Shown here in pieces: positions 31,715-41,963 of a stretch of 64,000 bases of DNA. The notes below the pieces were generated by a model that was not told the DNA's origin, did no database searches, and was given only the letters and a program-made list of their open reading frames with translations. The first letter of the stretch is position 1; each line of letters opens with the position of its first letter. Origin of the DNA: Pectinophora gossypiella (Eukaryota; Arthropoda; Insecta; Lepidoptera; Gelechiidae); NCBI RefSeq assembly GCF_024362695.1, contig NC_065414.1, positions 5,721,501-5,785,500 on the forward strand, read 5' to 3'. Both the position numbers and the translations under genes were made by a program.

Positions 31715-31798
31715 GGCAACACGTGGAAGTGCGTGGTAAAAACTTGCAAAAATAGAAGCTCAAAGCGAAAAAAGAAGGATAGAACATCATATTTCTAA
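31715..31798 (+). pseudogene. possible THAP zinc-finger N-terminus
   Basis: The frame reads NTWKCVVKTCKNRSSKRKKK then DRTSYF and a stop at 31796-31798. The C-x3/4-C pair followed by a basic stretch and an aromatic residue is how C2CH THAP domains (THAP proteins and P-element-like transposases) begin. The remaining histidine/cysteine ligands are absent and no upstream ATG is seen. It could be a 5' exon cut short or a transposase relic. Chance similarity over 26 residues is possible. Confidence 0.35.
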
Positions 31799-32654
31799 TA
31801 AGTAATGACATTGTGCATGTTATCATAGTATAAACCTTTCTTCCCGGTCAATCCGAGTCGCAGTATAACCCGACCCCGTTACGAAGCACCACGCGCTAAT
31901 ATACATAATAAGACGATGCGTACTTTCTTAATTTGACACGATTTTATTGAGTGTATATACCGCTGTGTACGAATGTATAGCTAAACAAGCGCCAAGTTTT
32001 CGCCGCATTTTTGTATCTACGGTAGTGGTAAATCAATGTGACTAACACACAAACACCGCCTCACCGCGCGTGTAGTGGTACACAAAATCCGAATCGTGTA
32101 AAAACCGCCTTAGTATTCATACCTATCCAAAGATAACATTCTAACATTATAGCCAGCCCGTCGCTTATAGTCTGCTAAGTTACTCCGTTACGTTACTTAG
32201 CAAGTAACGCAATATAAAACTAACACGCCACATTCTAGACACCTACTGAGTTACACTCCGTTCAACAGACAAAGGTGATCATGCGGGAGACAAAATCATT
32301 CCGTCCGACTAGTCAATAGACAGTATACCCCTGTATCCGACAATTACACACACGTTACGTACCTACAGGTATCCCACAATTACCCACACTAAGCCGATAC
32401 AGTGCAATCTGCATCGTTTCATTCCAGCATAAGCGTCGAAACTTGCAACAGAGGCGGACATTTTCCGATATTTGATGGTAGCCCTAGTCAGTCGTGTGGC
32501 GTTGGTAATCGCTGCTCAATCCGATATCGAGCGGAAACTGGAGCGTGAAATGCGGAGTGGTTTATGTTTCATAATACCTAAACAGACACTAAACTCATAC
32601 CCGTGATCGCTAAAGGCGTGAGCAGGGCCACAATATCACTTTTTTATTAATTAA
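31799..32654. other. no recognisable feature
   Basis: Less AT-rich than its surroundings in parts, but no exon, repeat or RNA recognised. Confidence 0.5.
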
Positions 32655-32716
32655 AGATTAGGTTTGGGTTGACTACCTCTGACAAACCTACAATAAGTTG
32701 TTCAAAAAAAAAGTTT
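32655..32716 (+). mobile_element. retroposon P 3' end with poly(A)
   Basis: GACAAACCTACAATAAGTTG and an A-run at 32704-32712; upstream part diverged. Confidence 0.45.
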
Positions 32717-32989
32717 GACCACAATCTCACCTGATGATAAATTATGATATGTGATATGTGTCTTTTGAGTGGGTATTAATGTAGGAAAGTGAGAATACTA
32801 TTTTTAAAAAGTAAGAAAGGGGGTCTTTGGTGCGATGTCGGCGGAGTGAGAGGATTTGGTTAAAATATAAGGAGTAAATTATATTTAAAATATCCCGTGT
32901 TATTTCTACTATATCCCACATTAAGTAGTTTTCGTTTCCTAGCATGCAAGTTTTCTTTTCAGTTATGACTTATTTTGGCCATGCATCAA

Positions 32990-33180
32990 TGCATCACATT
33001 GTAAACCGAGGCTTTTTGTACAAATTGTCCGGGGTATGTCGTTACTTATATTCAAGTGTGTCTTGTAGAAAGTTGGAATACCGGGTGAGAGCCCTCAGGG
33101 CTCCCCATTTGTCCAGACAAGTGACAAGCCTACTATAATTGACGTCAAAGAAACAGAGAGTTGAAAAGACAAAAAAAAGT
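32990..33180 (+). mobile_element. repeat E scrap followed by retroposon P
   Basis: AACCGAGGCTTTTTGTAC and AATTGTCCGGGGTATG (33005-33040) match the end of repeat E. From 33078 TACCGGGTGAGAGCCCTCAG to ATAATTGACGTCAAAG is a retroposon P 3' end. The plus frame across P is open here, as in several copies. Confidence 0.6.
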
Positions 33181-33844
33181 TGTGCACTAGATAGAAATAG
33201 AATGCGTTTTTTTTTATTCATTATTTTAGTAGTCTAATTTAAATAACCTATCTATAAACATTATTTTCAGAATTACACGAACATTATCAATACATCCACA
33301 TCAGATGTCTATTAATCAAAACATGCCTGAAATTTGCAATATATTTTAGAGTAGCATTTAGTTGAGTTTAGTCTAAAATCCACATCAATCGAGCTTAACA
33401 TAGCAATCAAGCTCTGTTTACCTAAATTTCATATCATTAGTACACTAAACGTCCAGTTAGAGAGACGGTTTACCTACACCCTCGCATCAAATGATAGCAA
33501 TTGCAATCGTGCAAACACAGCCCTGGATGTAGGGTCTCCAATCAGTAAACCTTTCAAGGACAAAGTCCTAAGCAAATTATTGAACAAGAAATTAAGAACT
33601 TTATCCCTGTTCAAAACTTTATTATTACTTCGGTTCGTAAATATTGTTTCTAGTGCTCTTTGCTTCCCTTAAATTATCATTCAAAAGTTATTTAATCTGA
33701 TATAAAACAGTTCTTAGATACAAAAGATTTATCTTGAGTTAACAATCAATGATTAAATATTTCCTGGCGTTTGCGAGGGCCCGAAATTATACAGAGTTGT
33801 TTTTTTATGTTACAATATTGAATACTTAACTACTTATCATTAGG
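33181..33844. other. no recognisable feature
   Basis: No supported feature. Confidence 0.45.
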
Positions 33845-33854
33845 TTGTTAATTT

Positions 33855-34195
33855 CATCATAATCATATCATAAACAGCCTATATACGTCCCACTGCTGGA
33901 CACAGGCCTCCTCAATGAACCGGAGGGGGTATGGACCATACTCCAACACGTTGCTCCACTGCGGGTTGGTGGAGATGATTTTACGGCTAATAGCCGGGAC
34001 CAACGGCTTAACGTGCCCTCCAAAGCACGGAATCATAATTACTTATTCAGTCAATCAGGTAGTTCAAACCTGAAATGTCCTTACCAAACAAAGGACAGTC
34101 TCACAAAGTGATTTCGACAATGTCCCCATCGGGAATCGAACCTGGACCTCCTGATCGTGAGCCCAACTCTCAAACGACTAGACCACGGAGGTTGA
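33855..34195 (-). mobile_element. SINE-A, full length
   Basis: 341 bp with 10-bp duplications TTGTTAATTT (33845-33854, 34196-34205). Minus-strand order: tRNA-like head (GGTCTAGTCGTTTGAGAGTT, B box GGTTCGATTCCC), core, then the SINE-A 3' end finishing TATAGGCTGTTTATG. The tail is ATGATATGATTATGATG instead of (ATGT)n. Confidence 0.92.
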
Positions 34196-34205
34196 TTGTT
34201 AATTT

Positions 34206-34544
34206 AAAAGCACATTATAAATATGACGTAAGTACCTAAAAGAGTTTCTTCCTTAACCCAAATCATCGTTGACAGTCGTGTCACAGTATCATACACATAC
34301 AATCAGCAAGCAATCTCAGTGTTGGTAATGACTTTATGCTACTCGACGAAGAGCCCCGAATCCCGGGTCTTTAATTACCCCGGAACGACTCCCGGAACTT
34401 AATCCCGGATGTCGACAAAAATTACCCGCCTATCTTGAATCTAGTCCAGAATTAATGGTATTTTATTACAAGAAATACTAAATAACATTTAAGTAACTAT
34501 AATTTATTTATATGGTCACTTGCTGTATTAAAAATGTAATCACG
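34206..34544. other. no recognisable feature
   Basis: No supported feature. Confidence 0.4.
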
Positions 34545-34690
34545 CTTGTATCCCGAAGGGGTAGGCAGCGGTGTAGTATACACATAATACACCTACTCCT
34601 CGCCAGCTATGTTTAAGTCCCATGTAGATAATAAGGGGCGAGTCCAATGCCATTGGGCACAAATTCTAGAAACTACCAGCCGGGTCTGCA
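34545..34690. repeat. unclassified dispersed repeat
   Basis: GTATCCCGAAGGGGTAGGCA (a LINE-tail-like block) leads into GGGGCGAGTCCAATGCCATT and ACCAGCCGGGTCTGCATGAC. I recall this series as repeated in moth genomes, but no second copy is present here to prove it. Confidence 0.4.
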
Positions 34691-34695
34691 TGACA

Positions 34696-34828
34696 AACGC
34701 GCCGCGCGCGGCGCGAATTATATTGAGCGCTTCGGCCAATAAACGATACGAATGCTATCTACGTAGATGGACGTCAAACGGCTATTGGTCGAAGGCCTCG
34801 ATATAATTCGCGCCGCGCGCGGCGAGAT
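34696..34828. repeat. GC-rich foldback
   Basis: Arms GCCGCGCGCGGCGCGAATTA ... CGGCCAATA (34701-34742) and TATTGGTC ... ATAATTCGCGCCGCGCGCGG (34784-34825) are inverted copies around a 40-bp centre holding ATCTACGTAGAT (a 12-bp palindrome). The arm tips are themselves palindromic. It stands out in AT-rich DNA. Confidence 0.85.
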
Positions 34829-35244
34829 TACCGTGCAGAGCCTACTGATATCAATAAAATTATTCTCGGTCGACTCTTGCACCACAAACAAGCAGACTTT
34901 TTAAATCCTGACAATATACGAATTCCACCAAACTGGATAATGTATTGCGAAAATAAGTACATCCAATAGGCATGTTTTAGGTAGGTTTAAGTATAATACA
35001 ATTTAAAAATTATGGCTACTTATTGTCTTCACTTATTACTTTGTAATATACAAGTATGAATGTCTATAGTCCAAAATAAAATTTAAAAAAAATCCCGATC
35101 ATTCCGGGAAGGAAAAGTAAACATTCCAAATTCAATTACCACACAATCAAACAAGTTCGCATTTCAATTAATTTTACTTTTATTTGACTTGTTTGCCAAA
35201 ATCGAATATTGGTTCCGCAGTTGTCGGTACGCAGAATAAAATAT
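34829..35244. other. no recognisable feature
   Basis: No supported feature. Confidence 0.4.
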
Positions 35245-35310
35245 ACGTACATAAACAGCCTGTATAGTTACGTCCCACTACTAGACACATGCCTCGTTAT
35301 TAGGCGGGGC
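35245..35310 (-). mobile_element. SINE-A 3' fragment, diverged
   Basis: ATAAACAGCCTGTATAGTTA and CGTCCCACTACTAGACACAT; last 60 bp only. Confidence 0.6.
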
Positions 35311-35747
35311 AAAGACGTAGAATAAAAGGTTTATTTTTATTTATTTATTTCATAACGTTTGATTACATAATTTCAAAATCCCTACGATGCCAGTAAATAA
35401 TTGTTTTTTTTTTATAGTTCACTGTTCTGACTTCGACCGCGCATTTCATGATTCTAACTTTAAAAAAGACGAAGTTTTATACAAACTCTCTACCCCTTTT
35501 TCAACCCCTTGGAGTTGAATTTCACAAAATTCTGCCTTAACGAGCACCCACGTCATAAACAAGGACCTTCATGCCATTTAAGACTCCTAGTCCTTGTAGT
35601 TTCTGAGATTTCATGATTAATCAGTGAGTGTTATTTCATTTTTATACATCCCAACAAAATCATTTTCATCTAAAATGTCGCCAAGACGATATCATATCGA
35701 TCGCAATGTCAATAAGTTATCAGATCTTATGTAGAGCCAAGCTTCTA
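35311..35747. other. no recognisable feature
   Basis: No supported feature. Confidence 0.4.
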
Positions 35748-35996
35748 ACTCTACACGCCCTAACTATACAAACCCTAAGTTCACAAACTCTACGCATTAG
35801 GCAAAATAAGAAGCTTACCCGTTTCGTTAATAGTCAATAAATTTGTTACTCATGGTGGCAGTAGTAAAATCATTTTTTTTTTACCTTACCCTCACGTGAT
35901 GGTAGTGAAACGGCCAAACCACATATTTTGCTTAACGTGTAGAGTTTGTAAACTTAGGGTTTGTATAGTTAGGGCGTGTAGAGTTTGTAGAGTTAG
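35748..35996. repeat. inverted repeat with CCCTAA-type words
   Basis: Left arm CTAACTCTACACGCCCTAAC ... CAAACTCTACGC (35748-35797) pairs with right arm GTGTAGAGTTTGTAAACTTA ... GTAGAGTTAG (35936-35996), with about 140 bp between. The arms are built from short related words (CTCTAC, CCCTAA, ACAAAC), so a decayed minisatellite may lie within a MITE. No target duplication seen. Confidence 0.7.
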
Positions 35997-37069
35997 AACC
36001 TATTATGATATAGGTAGATTACATAACAATGTAAGCAATAATAATACCCTATCAGAACGGTTAATAATTCGACTTTTACCCTCTCGGGACAGTTCTAATA
36101 GGTAAACAATACCGAGCATAATAATAACAATGTAAATGCTAAAACCTGCCTGACATTCGACAGCAATTTTGATGTTTTAAATCACTCACGGGACCTGCGT
36201 TTGGTTACATAAACATTGGTTTATGTCCGTCGAATCACGGTTTATAACAAACATTTTATTTACTCCGCTACAAGGTGTCCAGGGTTTTGAAATAACATAT
36301 TAACCCTACTGGTAGTAAACATTCGCAAAAAGTAAATTATGCATTAACGTGGCTACGATGTCGTTTTAATTATTACTCCACAAAAATACTTAACAAATTG
36401 TGTACGATAAATATTGATAAATACATGGATGGAAACATAAACAACTAGCAAGTATGAACACATAAGTCGTTGCTATAATTTCAAATGAATTCAGCGCTAT
36501 GATGTGAAACAATTTTGATTTGCTAGCACCTTTCAAAAACTATCACGTTGGTTTAACAGAAAGCTCGTGAGATATATGTATTATGTTTCAAGAGCTATGA
36601 GAATATTAAAAAAAAATAGACAGAGACATTATGATATCAAGGTATTTAAGAACAAATGTCATTTATAATAATATAGCAATTATTGCATGTGTTATTAAAC
36701 AAGTTGAAACATCCCCAGAATGCAATTAAAACACAATGTAGTCAATCAATTTAATAAAGTGACGTTATTTTTGACATGGGTCTACCCCATCACATTTAAT
36801 CGTAGATTTCGTAACTAGGACATTTTAATTACCCGGTAGGTGTTGTCCTTGGAACCAAAGTCCCATAGTTACCCTACCCTGACAACAAACATTTGTACAG
36901 AGTAAATTACACTTTAAATAAACTTATTTGTTCAATTTCCATTGAGAACGTAATCATTCCATTTATTGTTTGCGACAAATTGAATGTGATTTCATTAACT
37001 TCGATTTTTAATGAACGCGTCGCGAGTGTTTTCGTAGGAAATAATAGTTTTGATACTTGGTGTGTTTGG
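35997..37069. other. no recognisable feature
   Basis: AT-rich; opposing 87- and 69-codon frames near 36900-37150 overlap and look random. Confidence 0.5.
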
Positions 37070-37116
37070 GTGAACTTACGCCACCGGAATACAAATAAAA
37101 GGTGGCGTAAATTCAC
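37070..37116. repeat. 16-bp stem hairpin
   Basis: GTGAACTTACGCCACC and GGTGGCGTAAATTCAC around a 15-nt loop; one mismatch, tolerated as G-U in RNA. Confidence 0.8.
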
Positions 37117-37147
37117 TCGTTTGACACAGCTTACCTTGAAATATGTA

Positions 37148-37289
37148 CAGTCATGAGCAATATCATGTACCCACTTTAGAACCCTGTCTCACTATCATAT
37201 TTGACATTTAATGAGACTTACGGATTTATTAGTCAAAAAAGTTAATGTGACATGGTTTCAAAGTGTATACATATTAGTACTCGTGACCG
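37148..37289. mobile_element. MITE-TA copy 3
   Basis: CAGTCATGAGCAATATCATG to GTACTCGTGACCG, with TA on both sides (37146-37147, 37290-37291). Interior as in copy 1. Confidence 0.88.
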
Positions 37290-37920
37290 TACCTATCATG
37301 TTACTGTAGTAATATAATGTATTATACATTAATTATGTGGTTTGCGAAAACGATTCATTTATTTCCAAAACGAAATATGCAGGATTAAGATTTCGTACCA
37401 AAAGTCTTCTGATTACTTCAAGTTACATTTATTACGTAAAGTTATTTATCTAACATTCAGATTTCCACTTCACTGTGCGGCAGCATTACAGTGCCTTTTC
37501 GGGGCACAATTGAAAGCCACAGCATCCATCCAATTTCTAACTAGCATTCCAATAATACATTGGAACTTGCACACAACTTGTATAGACGTGGATCTCCTTT
37601 GAGCTGATATTGTATCCGCGTTTCCATTAGAACATGGATTATTGTGCACTAGGTACTGAGCGAATGGCTATAATTCGACGCAACAGCCCCTTAGAGACTC
37701 GTATGTTCTATGCCAGTGTTCTCTCGAGAATTATATAGTACAATTATTGTTTACATTGTTCAGTATACGCATCGCTTACGTTGTTAGCGTCTATGTGTGA
37801 GTGTTTACTGTTTAGGGTTAAGCCAATCAGTGCTGGCTAATCAAGCGAATATGTTTGATTGTGTTGATTTTGATTTCTATTCACGATAACATGATGACAG
37901 GTTTGTTTGCCTACGTTATT
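37290..37920. other. no recognisable feature
   Basis: No supported feature. Confidence 0.45.
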
Positions 37921-38247
37921 ATACAGGGTAATAGTGACAATTCAGACCATGATTTTGAGTTGATATCAAGTGGAATATTTTCCGTCGCAAAAGCATGGAA
38001 CTGAAAATAAATTAAAAAAGAAACACAAAAATTTTCATGAATTTTCCGACAGAAAACTCCACTTAGTATCAACTCAGAATTATGGTTTGCATCATCTTCC
38101 TCAGTATTTCGTTTCCATGAAAATAATTTAAAAAACACAAAATAAATCGTAAATTTTGCGACCGATAATTCGACTTGATATTAACTCAGAATCATGGTCT
38201 GAATCATCTAGCGACATCTTCGTTAAGATGTCGCTAGCGCCCTGTAT
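37921..38247. mobile_element. DP-MITE copy 3, one and a half units
   Basis: ATACAGGGTAATAGTGAC at the left and GATGTCGCTAGCGCCCTGTA at the right. One full foldback unit is followed by a half unit; the spacer is absent. Confidence 0.8.
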
Positions 38248-38774
38248 TCAGAGTTATATGTCGATTTATAATTAAGTATATAATATTTATTTGAGTAAAT
38301 ATGTTTGATTTAATCCTTACAGTATCTTCTTCTATTTTCTTAATTCCCTCGGTTATCGTCGCATTTCACAAACGAATGCTAATTTGTTTTGATTTCCACG
38401 TGTAAACAACAACAATAAAGAGTCTGTAAGTCATTAATAATCAGAGTGGAAGCAGTTTAACGATTATAATATTATTCACTTTCTAAATGAACATGCAAAT
38501 AAGAATAGGTCTAAGAAATCCACATAGCGCTAGGCGCTCGGCGTAGATGCACTCTTGACTCTGGACGTCATTCAATGATTATCTTTTAAAATAAAACGCC
38601 TTCCAGCCAGGATGTGCTCAGAAAGGGTCACGTCATCACAGTATTTAATTAGTTCTGAATTCAAATTCTCATACACGATAAATCTAATAGGTAATCGCTG
38701 AATATGGAAATTAGCATTCGTTTGTATTAAGAAAATCGACTATTGCCGAGGGATTTTAAAAAATATAAGCACTG
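38248..38774. other. no recognisable feature
   Basis: No supported feature. Confidence 0.45.
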
Positions 38775-39065
38775 TCATCCCGTTTCTCACAGGGTCCGCT
38801 TACCTAACCTGAAGATTTGACAGGTCCGGTTTTTTACAGAAGCGACTGCCTGTCTGAAGGGAAATTCAGCCCAATATGGGTTAGGTCACGTACCTCCGAA
38901 AAAGCATTTCTCGGGAATGTGAGTTTCCTCACGATGTTTTCCTTCACCGCTGAGCACGTGATAATCATTTATGATCCAACCATGAATTCGGAAACAAATT
39001 CGACAATCATTGGTTTAGGCATGTGCTGGATTCGAACCTGCGAGCTCAAAGTGAGAGGCAAATAG
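38775..39065 (-). mobile_element. SINE-D, head truncated
   Basis: The minus strand begins within a tRNA-like head (TTGCCTCTCACTTTGAGCTC, B box GCAGGTTCGAATCC at 39027-39040). It runs through TCACGTGCTCAGCGGTGAAG and ends with AGCGGACCCTGTGAGAAACG at 38789-38808. Other copies: 47170, 51105, 53085 and 63625. Confidence 0.8.
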
Positions 39066-39282
39066 AAGCACTGTACACTTCTTATTTGGTATATCGTTCA
39101 CTGAAAGTTTAAGTTCTCATAATTAGTTGCAGGTAACGTTCCTAACCTGAGCGAGAGTTCATCCCAACTTTGGAATTAATTACAAACAATAGCCACAAAA
39201 CAACTCGCTTCTTGAAAGCTAAGATAGACGAAGGTAACTCTATGACAGAGCACTCTTAAGGAACTATTTTCAAATGAAAAAA
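39066..39282. other. no recognisable feature
   Basis: No supported feature. Confidence 0.4.
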
Positions 39283-39294
39283 ATGTTTAAGAAT

Positions 39295-39491
39295 CGACCG
39301 ACAGAGGGATTACGTCCTCTAACATGATGGACTAATGTTATGGGCGATAGGCTGATCCCTTATCACCATAAGGTTCATCATATCCATTTTAGGACTTCTT
39401 ATCAACAGTGGCTGCAAGTTGTCTTTGATTGCTTGTGGCTCTGCCCACCCCATTTGGGATTGCGGGCGTGAATTTATGTATGTATGTATGT
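39295..39491 (+). mobile_element. retroposon T, full-length copy
   Basis: 197 bp flanked by a 12-bp duplication ATGTTTAAGAAT (39283-39294, 39492-39503). It begins CGACCGACAGAGGGATTACG and ends CGGGCGTGAATTTATG plus (TATG)n. The last 40 bp are clearly related to the LINE tail at 20995. No tRNA- or 5S-like head is obvious, so it is either an unusual SINE or an internally deleted LINE. Confidence 0.85.
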
Positions 39492-39554
39492 ATGTTTAAG
39501 AATAAAGGTCGGACCAACTGTGTTAGTGAAAACGAACATAAGATAAATTAATAA

Positions 39555-39635
39555 CTTGCAAGTCCGGTATTGGGTTTCGAACCGACGCTCTCTGATTGTG
39601 AAGCTAGCCGGTGAACTAATGACCACAGTGAACGT
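39555..39635 (-). mobile_element. tRNA-like SINE head, isolated
   Basis: The minus strand reads GTGGTCATTAGTTCACCGGC to B box CGGTTCGAAACCC. Only a head-like segment is visible; no core or tail. Confidence 0.4.
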
Positions 39636-40243
39636 CAGGACCGCCTATGTATAATCACATATCTTAAGAAAATTTAAGCAGAAAGATTGTACGCATTTTG
39701 AGCTAAAATGTGCTAATCCTGACGCCAAGATGGCCGGTGTATGCGACATACCATTTAGCGCTCAAAGCTTTTAAGTACAAATCTTTATAATCTTAGCATA
39801 CGTACAAGCTTTCTGCATACTATACCATTTTATTAGGATATTTCATACCTACTACATAGGTAGTCCTGACGTCGACATGACCACAATGACTTCCAGTAGC
39901 CACCTACATTTTACTACGTCCTTTTCATAACCAAAGTATTTCTTCACTGCGAACTTTATAATATCATGTTTCACAAGTCGGAGTTCCCGGGTTAATTATA
40001 ACACTGCCTCGGGCCCACTGCTCATATCTGAGCTTGCCAGGAAAAACTTCACCTATGCCTTAACCATTTCTTGGCGAAAATTGAATTTTCGTCCGCAATT
40101 CTTGATTGCTTGCGGAGTTGGCTTGGGGAATTATTATTATGCATTTTCTATTATAAAATTATTATTTGTTATAACCCGCCAACAAACTGGTTTGCAATTT
40201 GGCGAAAAATATTTTTAAAAACCGCGGTGTATGTTGTTGGATA
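39636..40243. other. no recognisable feature
   Basis: No supported feature. Confidence 0.45.
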
Positions 40244-40254
40244 AATAAATTAAA

Positions 40255-40587
40255 CTACGGACTCCGTGGTCTAGTGGTTTGAGCATTGGGCTCACGATCC
40301 GGAGGTCCCGGGTTAAAATCCCGGTGGGGACATATCACAAAAATCACTTTGTGATCCCTAGTTTGGTTTTAGGACATTACAGGCTGATCAACTGATTGTT
40401 CGAAAGAAAGATGATCCGTGCTTCGGAAGGCACGTTAAGCTGTTGGTCTCAGTTGCTATTTACTGATGTAAGTAAGTAGTCGTTACATGAGCCATGTCAG
40501 GTGCCTTTGGCGGCTTCACAGTAACCCTGACAGCAGGGTTGATGGGGTTGGTTATCTACCTCACAACCCACACGATAGAAGAAGAAG
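40255..40587 (+). mobile_element. SINE-B, full-length reference copy
   Basis: 333 bp with an 11-bp duplication AATAAATTAAA (40244-40254, 40588-40598). Head GGACTCCGTGGTCTAGTGG, core GTGCTTCGGAAGGCACGTTA, 3' end CACACGATAGAAGAAG. The B box is GGGTTAAAATCCC instead of GGTTCGA, so this copy probably has a weakened pol III promoter. It also shows the empty target of the MITE-TA insertion at 27368. Confidence 0.93.
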
Positions 40588-40724
40588 AATAAATTAAAAA
40601 GTAATAAGAGATTAAACAGTGTCAGACCAGAGAGCAATAAAAACCTCAAGATTTTATGTGGCCATTTGCACTAGCCTGTTTGAGAAATGCATGGGCAAAT
40701 AGCAGTATCAATAATTTAATACCA

Positions 40725-40795
40725 ACGCTCTTGTCGGTGTAGCATTCTCCATTCTTGTCAATTCTCTCTATAAGATATGACGTTCGCCTAATAAA
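40725..40795 (-). pseudogene. LINE C-terminal fragment (DRQEW tail)
   Basis: The minus strand reads GAATGGAGAATGCTACACCG then ACAAGAGCGTTGG, the WRMLHRQER end seen at 25980. Only 70 bp kept, with a gap in the middle. Confidence 0.65.
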
Positions 40796-40804
40796 ATAAG
40801 ATAG

Positions 40805-41235
40805 ATGTATAATAATAAAATAAAAAAGGTGAAATAAAAATAAAATGGAACATTATTTGTAATGTACCATGTCTTCCAATAAAATAAATAAATAAATGTT
40901 AAGATTAAGAATATTTAATAATATAAATATGACAATAAAAGATTATAAAGCGGAACCACGAGTTGGAAGAACATATCTTTCTGCTACCTTCGGTATTGGT
41001 TACTAAACATTAAACATAAACAGCCTATATACGTCCCACTGCTGGGCACAGGCCTCCCCTCAATCAACTGGAGGGGGTACGGAGCATACTCCACCACGCT
41101 GCTCCACTGCGGGTTGGTGGAGGTGTTTTTACGGCTAATATCCGGGACCAACGTCTTAACGTGCCCTCCGAAGCACGGAATCATCTTACTTCTTCGGACA
41201 ATCAGGTGATTCAAACCTGAAAAGTCCTAAAGTAT
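40805..41235 (-). mobile_element. retroposed unit containing SINE-A body, copy 2
   Basis: Same arrangement as 25040-25385: the flank from AAATAAAAATAAAATGGAAC to TTCGGTATTGG, then the SINE-A body CAGCCTATATACGTCCCACT to AATCAGGTGATTCAAACCTG. This copy has a 45-bp insertion in the flank (TTTGTAATGTACCATGTCTT and following). Confidence 0.75.
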
Positions 41236-41338
41236 TAGTCCTATTGGTTACTAAATTAAAAATAAAACAATGAACTGCATAAAACTATCGTATTACTTAA
41301 ATATCATCGTAAAAATGTAATTGACAGTTAAACCATTA

Positions 41339-41960
41339 GGCTACGTTCACACGGCGACTATTCGATTCGATATTTTCTCGCTTACGGGAGTACCGTATAC
41401 GGGACGGCTGTTCACACGGTGCGAGGCCCACGGTTTTTTCTCGTATACGGTCATCCCGTACACGTGACAGCCGCCGCGGCGCGCGGCGTATTCGATGCAA
41501 CCTGCCGCCAGTCGTTGAGTGCACACCGACATGGATCCCCGTGTTCCAATTCTTTTATATTGGTATTTGAGGAGGAGGTTTCGGCGCCCTAGAAAATACT
41601 GGGTCCATCCTTTATTAAAAACGGGATTACACCGAGAAAGAAGATTTGCATCGTTTTTTCAAGAGCTCAGAAATGATGAGCGTGTGTTTTTTAATTATTT
41701 TCGAATGTCAATAGCCAGCTTTGACAATTTACTATCAACATTGGAGCAGACATTCGTTAAAATCGTTTCGATAATCTCGCATTCCCGGTGGTAAGACCCT
41801 ACGGTATACGGTAAAAAATATGTCTCGAATACGCGATTTTCTCGTATAGACGCCGTGTGAACGATTTTAAAAATTGCTATACAAATTTAGCTGTCACTAC
41901 GATATTCGATAAAATCTCGTATACGATATACGTGAAAAATGACTCCGTGTGAACGTAGCC
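41339..41960 (+). mobile_element. PIF/Harbinger element, internally truncated
   Basis: 622 bp with TIR GGCTACGTTCACACGG at both ends (one mismatch-free 16-bp arm, 41339-41354 and 41945-41960) and the 3-bp duplication TTA (41336-41338, 41961-41963). TTA/TAA duplication defines PIF/Harbinger. Subterminal DNA carries repeated CGTATACG-type palindromes on both sides. The centre holds a transposase N-terminus. It cannot move itself. Confidence 0.93.
41531..41794 (+). pseudogene. Harbinger transposase, N-terminal 87 residues
   Basis: Starts MDPRVPILLYWYLRRRF and continues RRPRKYWVHPLLKTG, FFQELRNDERVFFNYFRMS and ASFDNLLSTLE. The K-Y-W-V-H-P-L ... F-x-E-L-(R)-N-D ... F-F-N-Y-F-R-M pattern is the N-terminal region of HARBI1-like transposases. 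The frame ends with TAA at 41792-41794 before any DDE catalytic domain. The normal protein is about 350-400 residues, so four fifths is missing. The start ATG and frame are intact, so it may still be expressed as a short peptide. Confidence 0.8.
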
Positions 41961-41963
41961 TTA

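Noticed and set aside
31799..32654. possible exon or CpG-rich promoter
   Set aside because: Slightly less AT-rich, but no open frame, promoter motif or conserved element could be supported.
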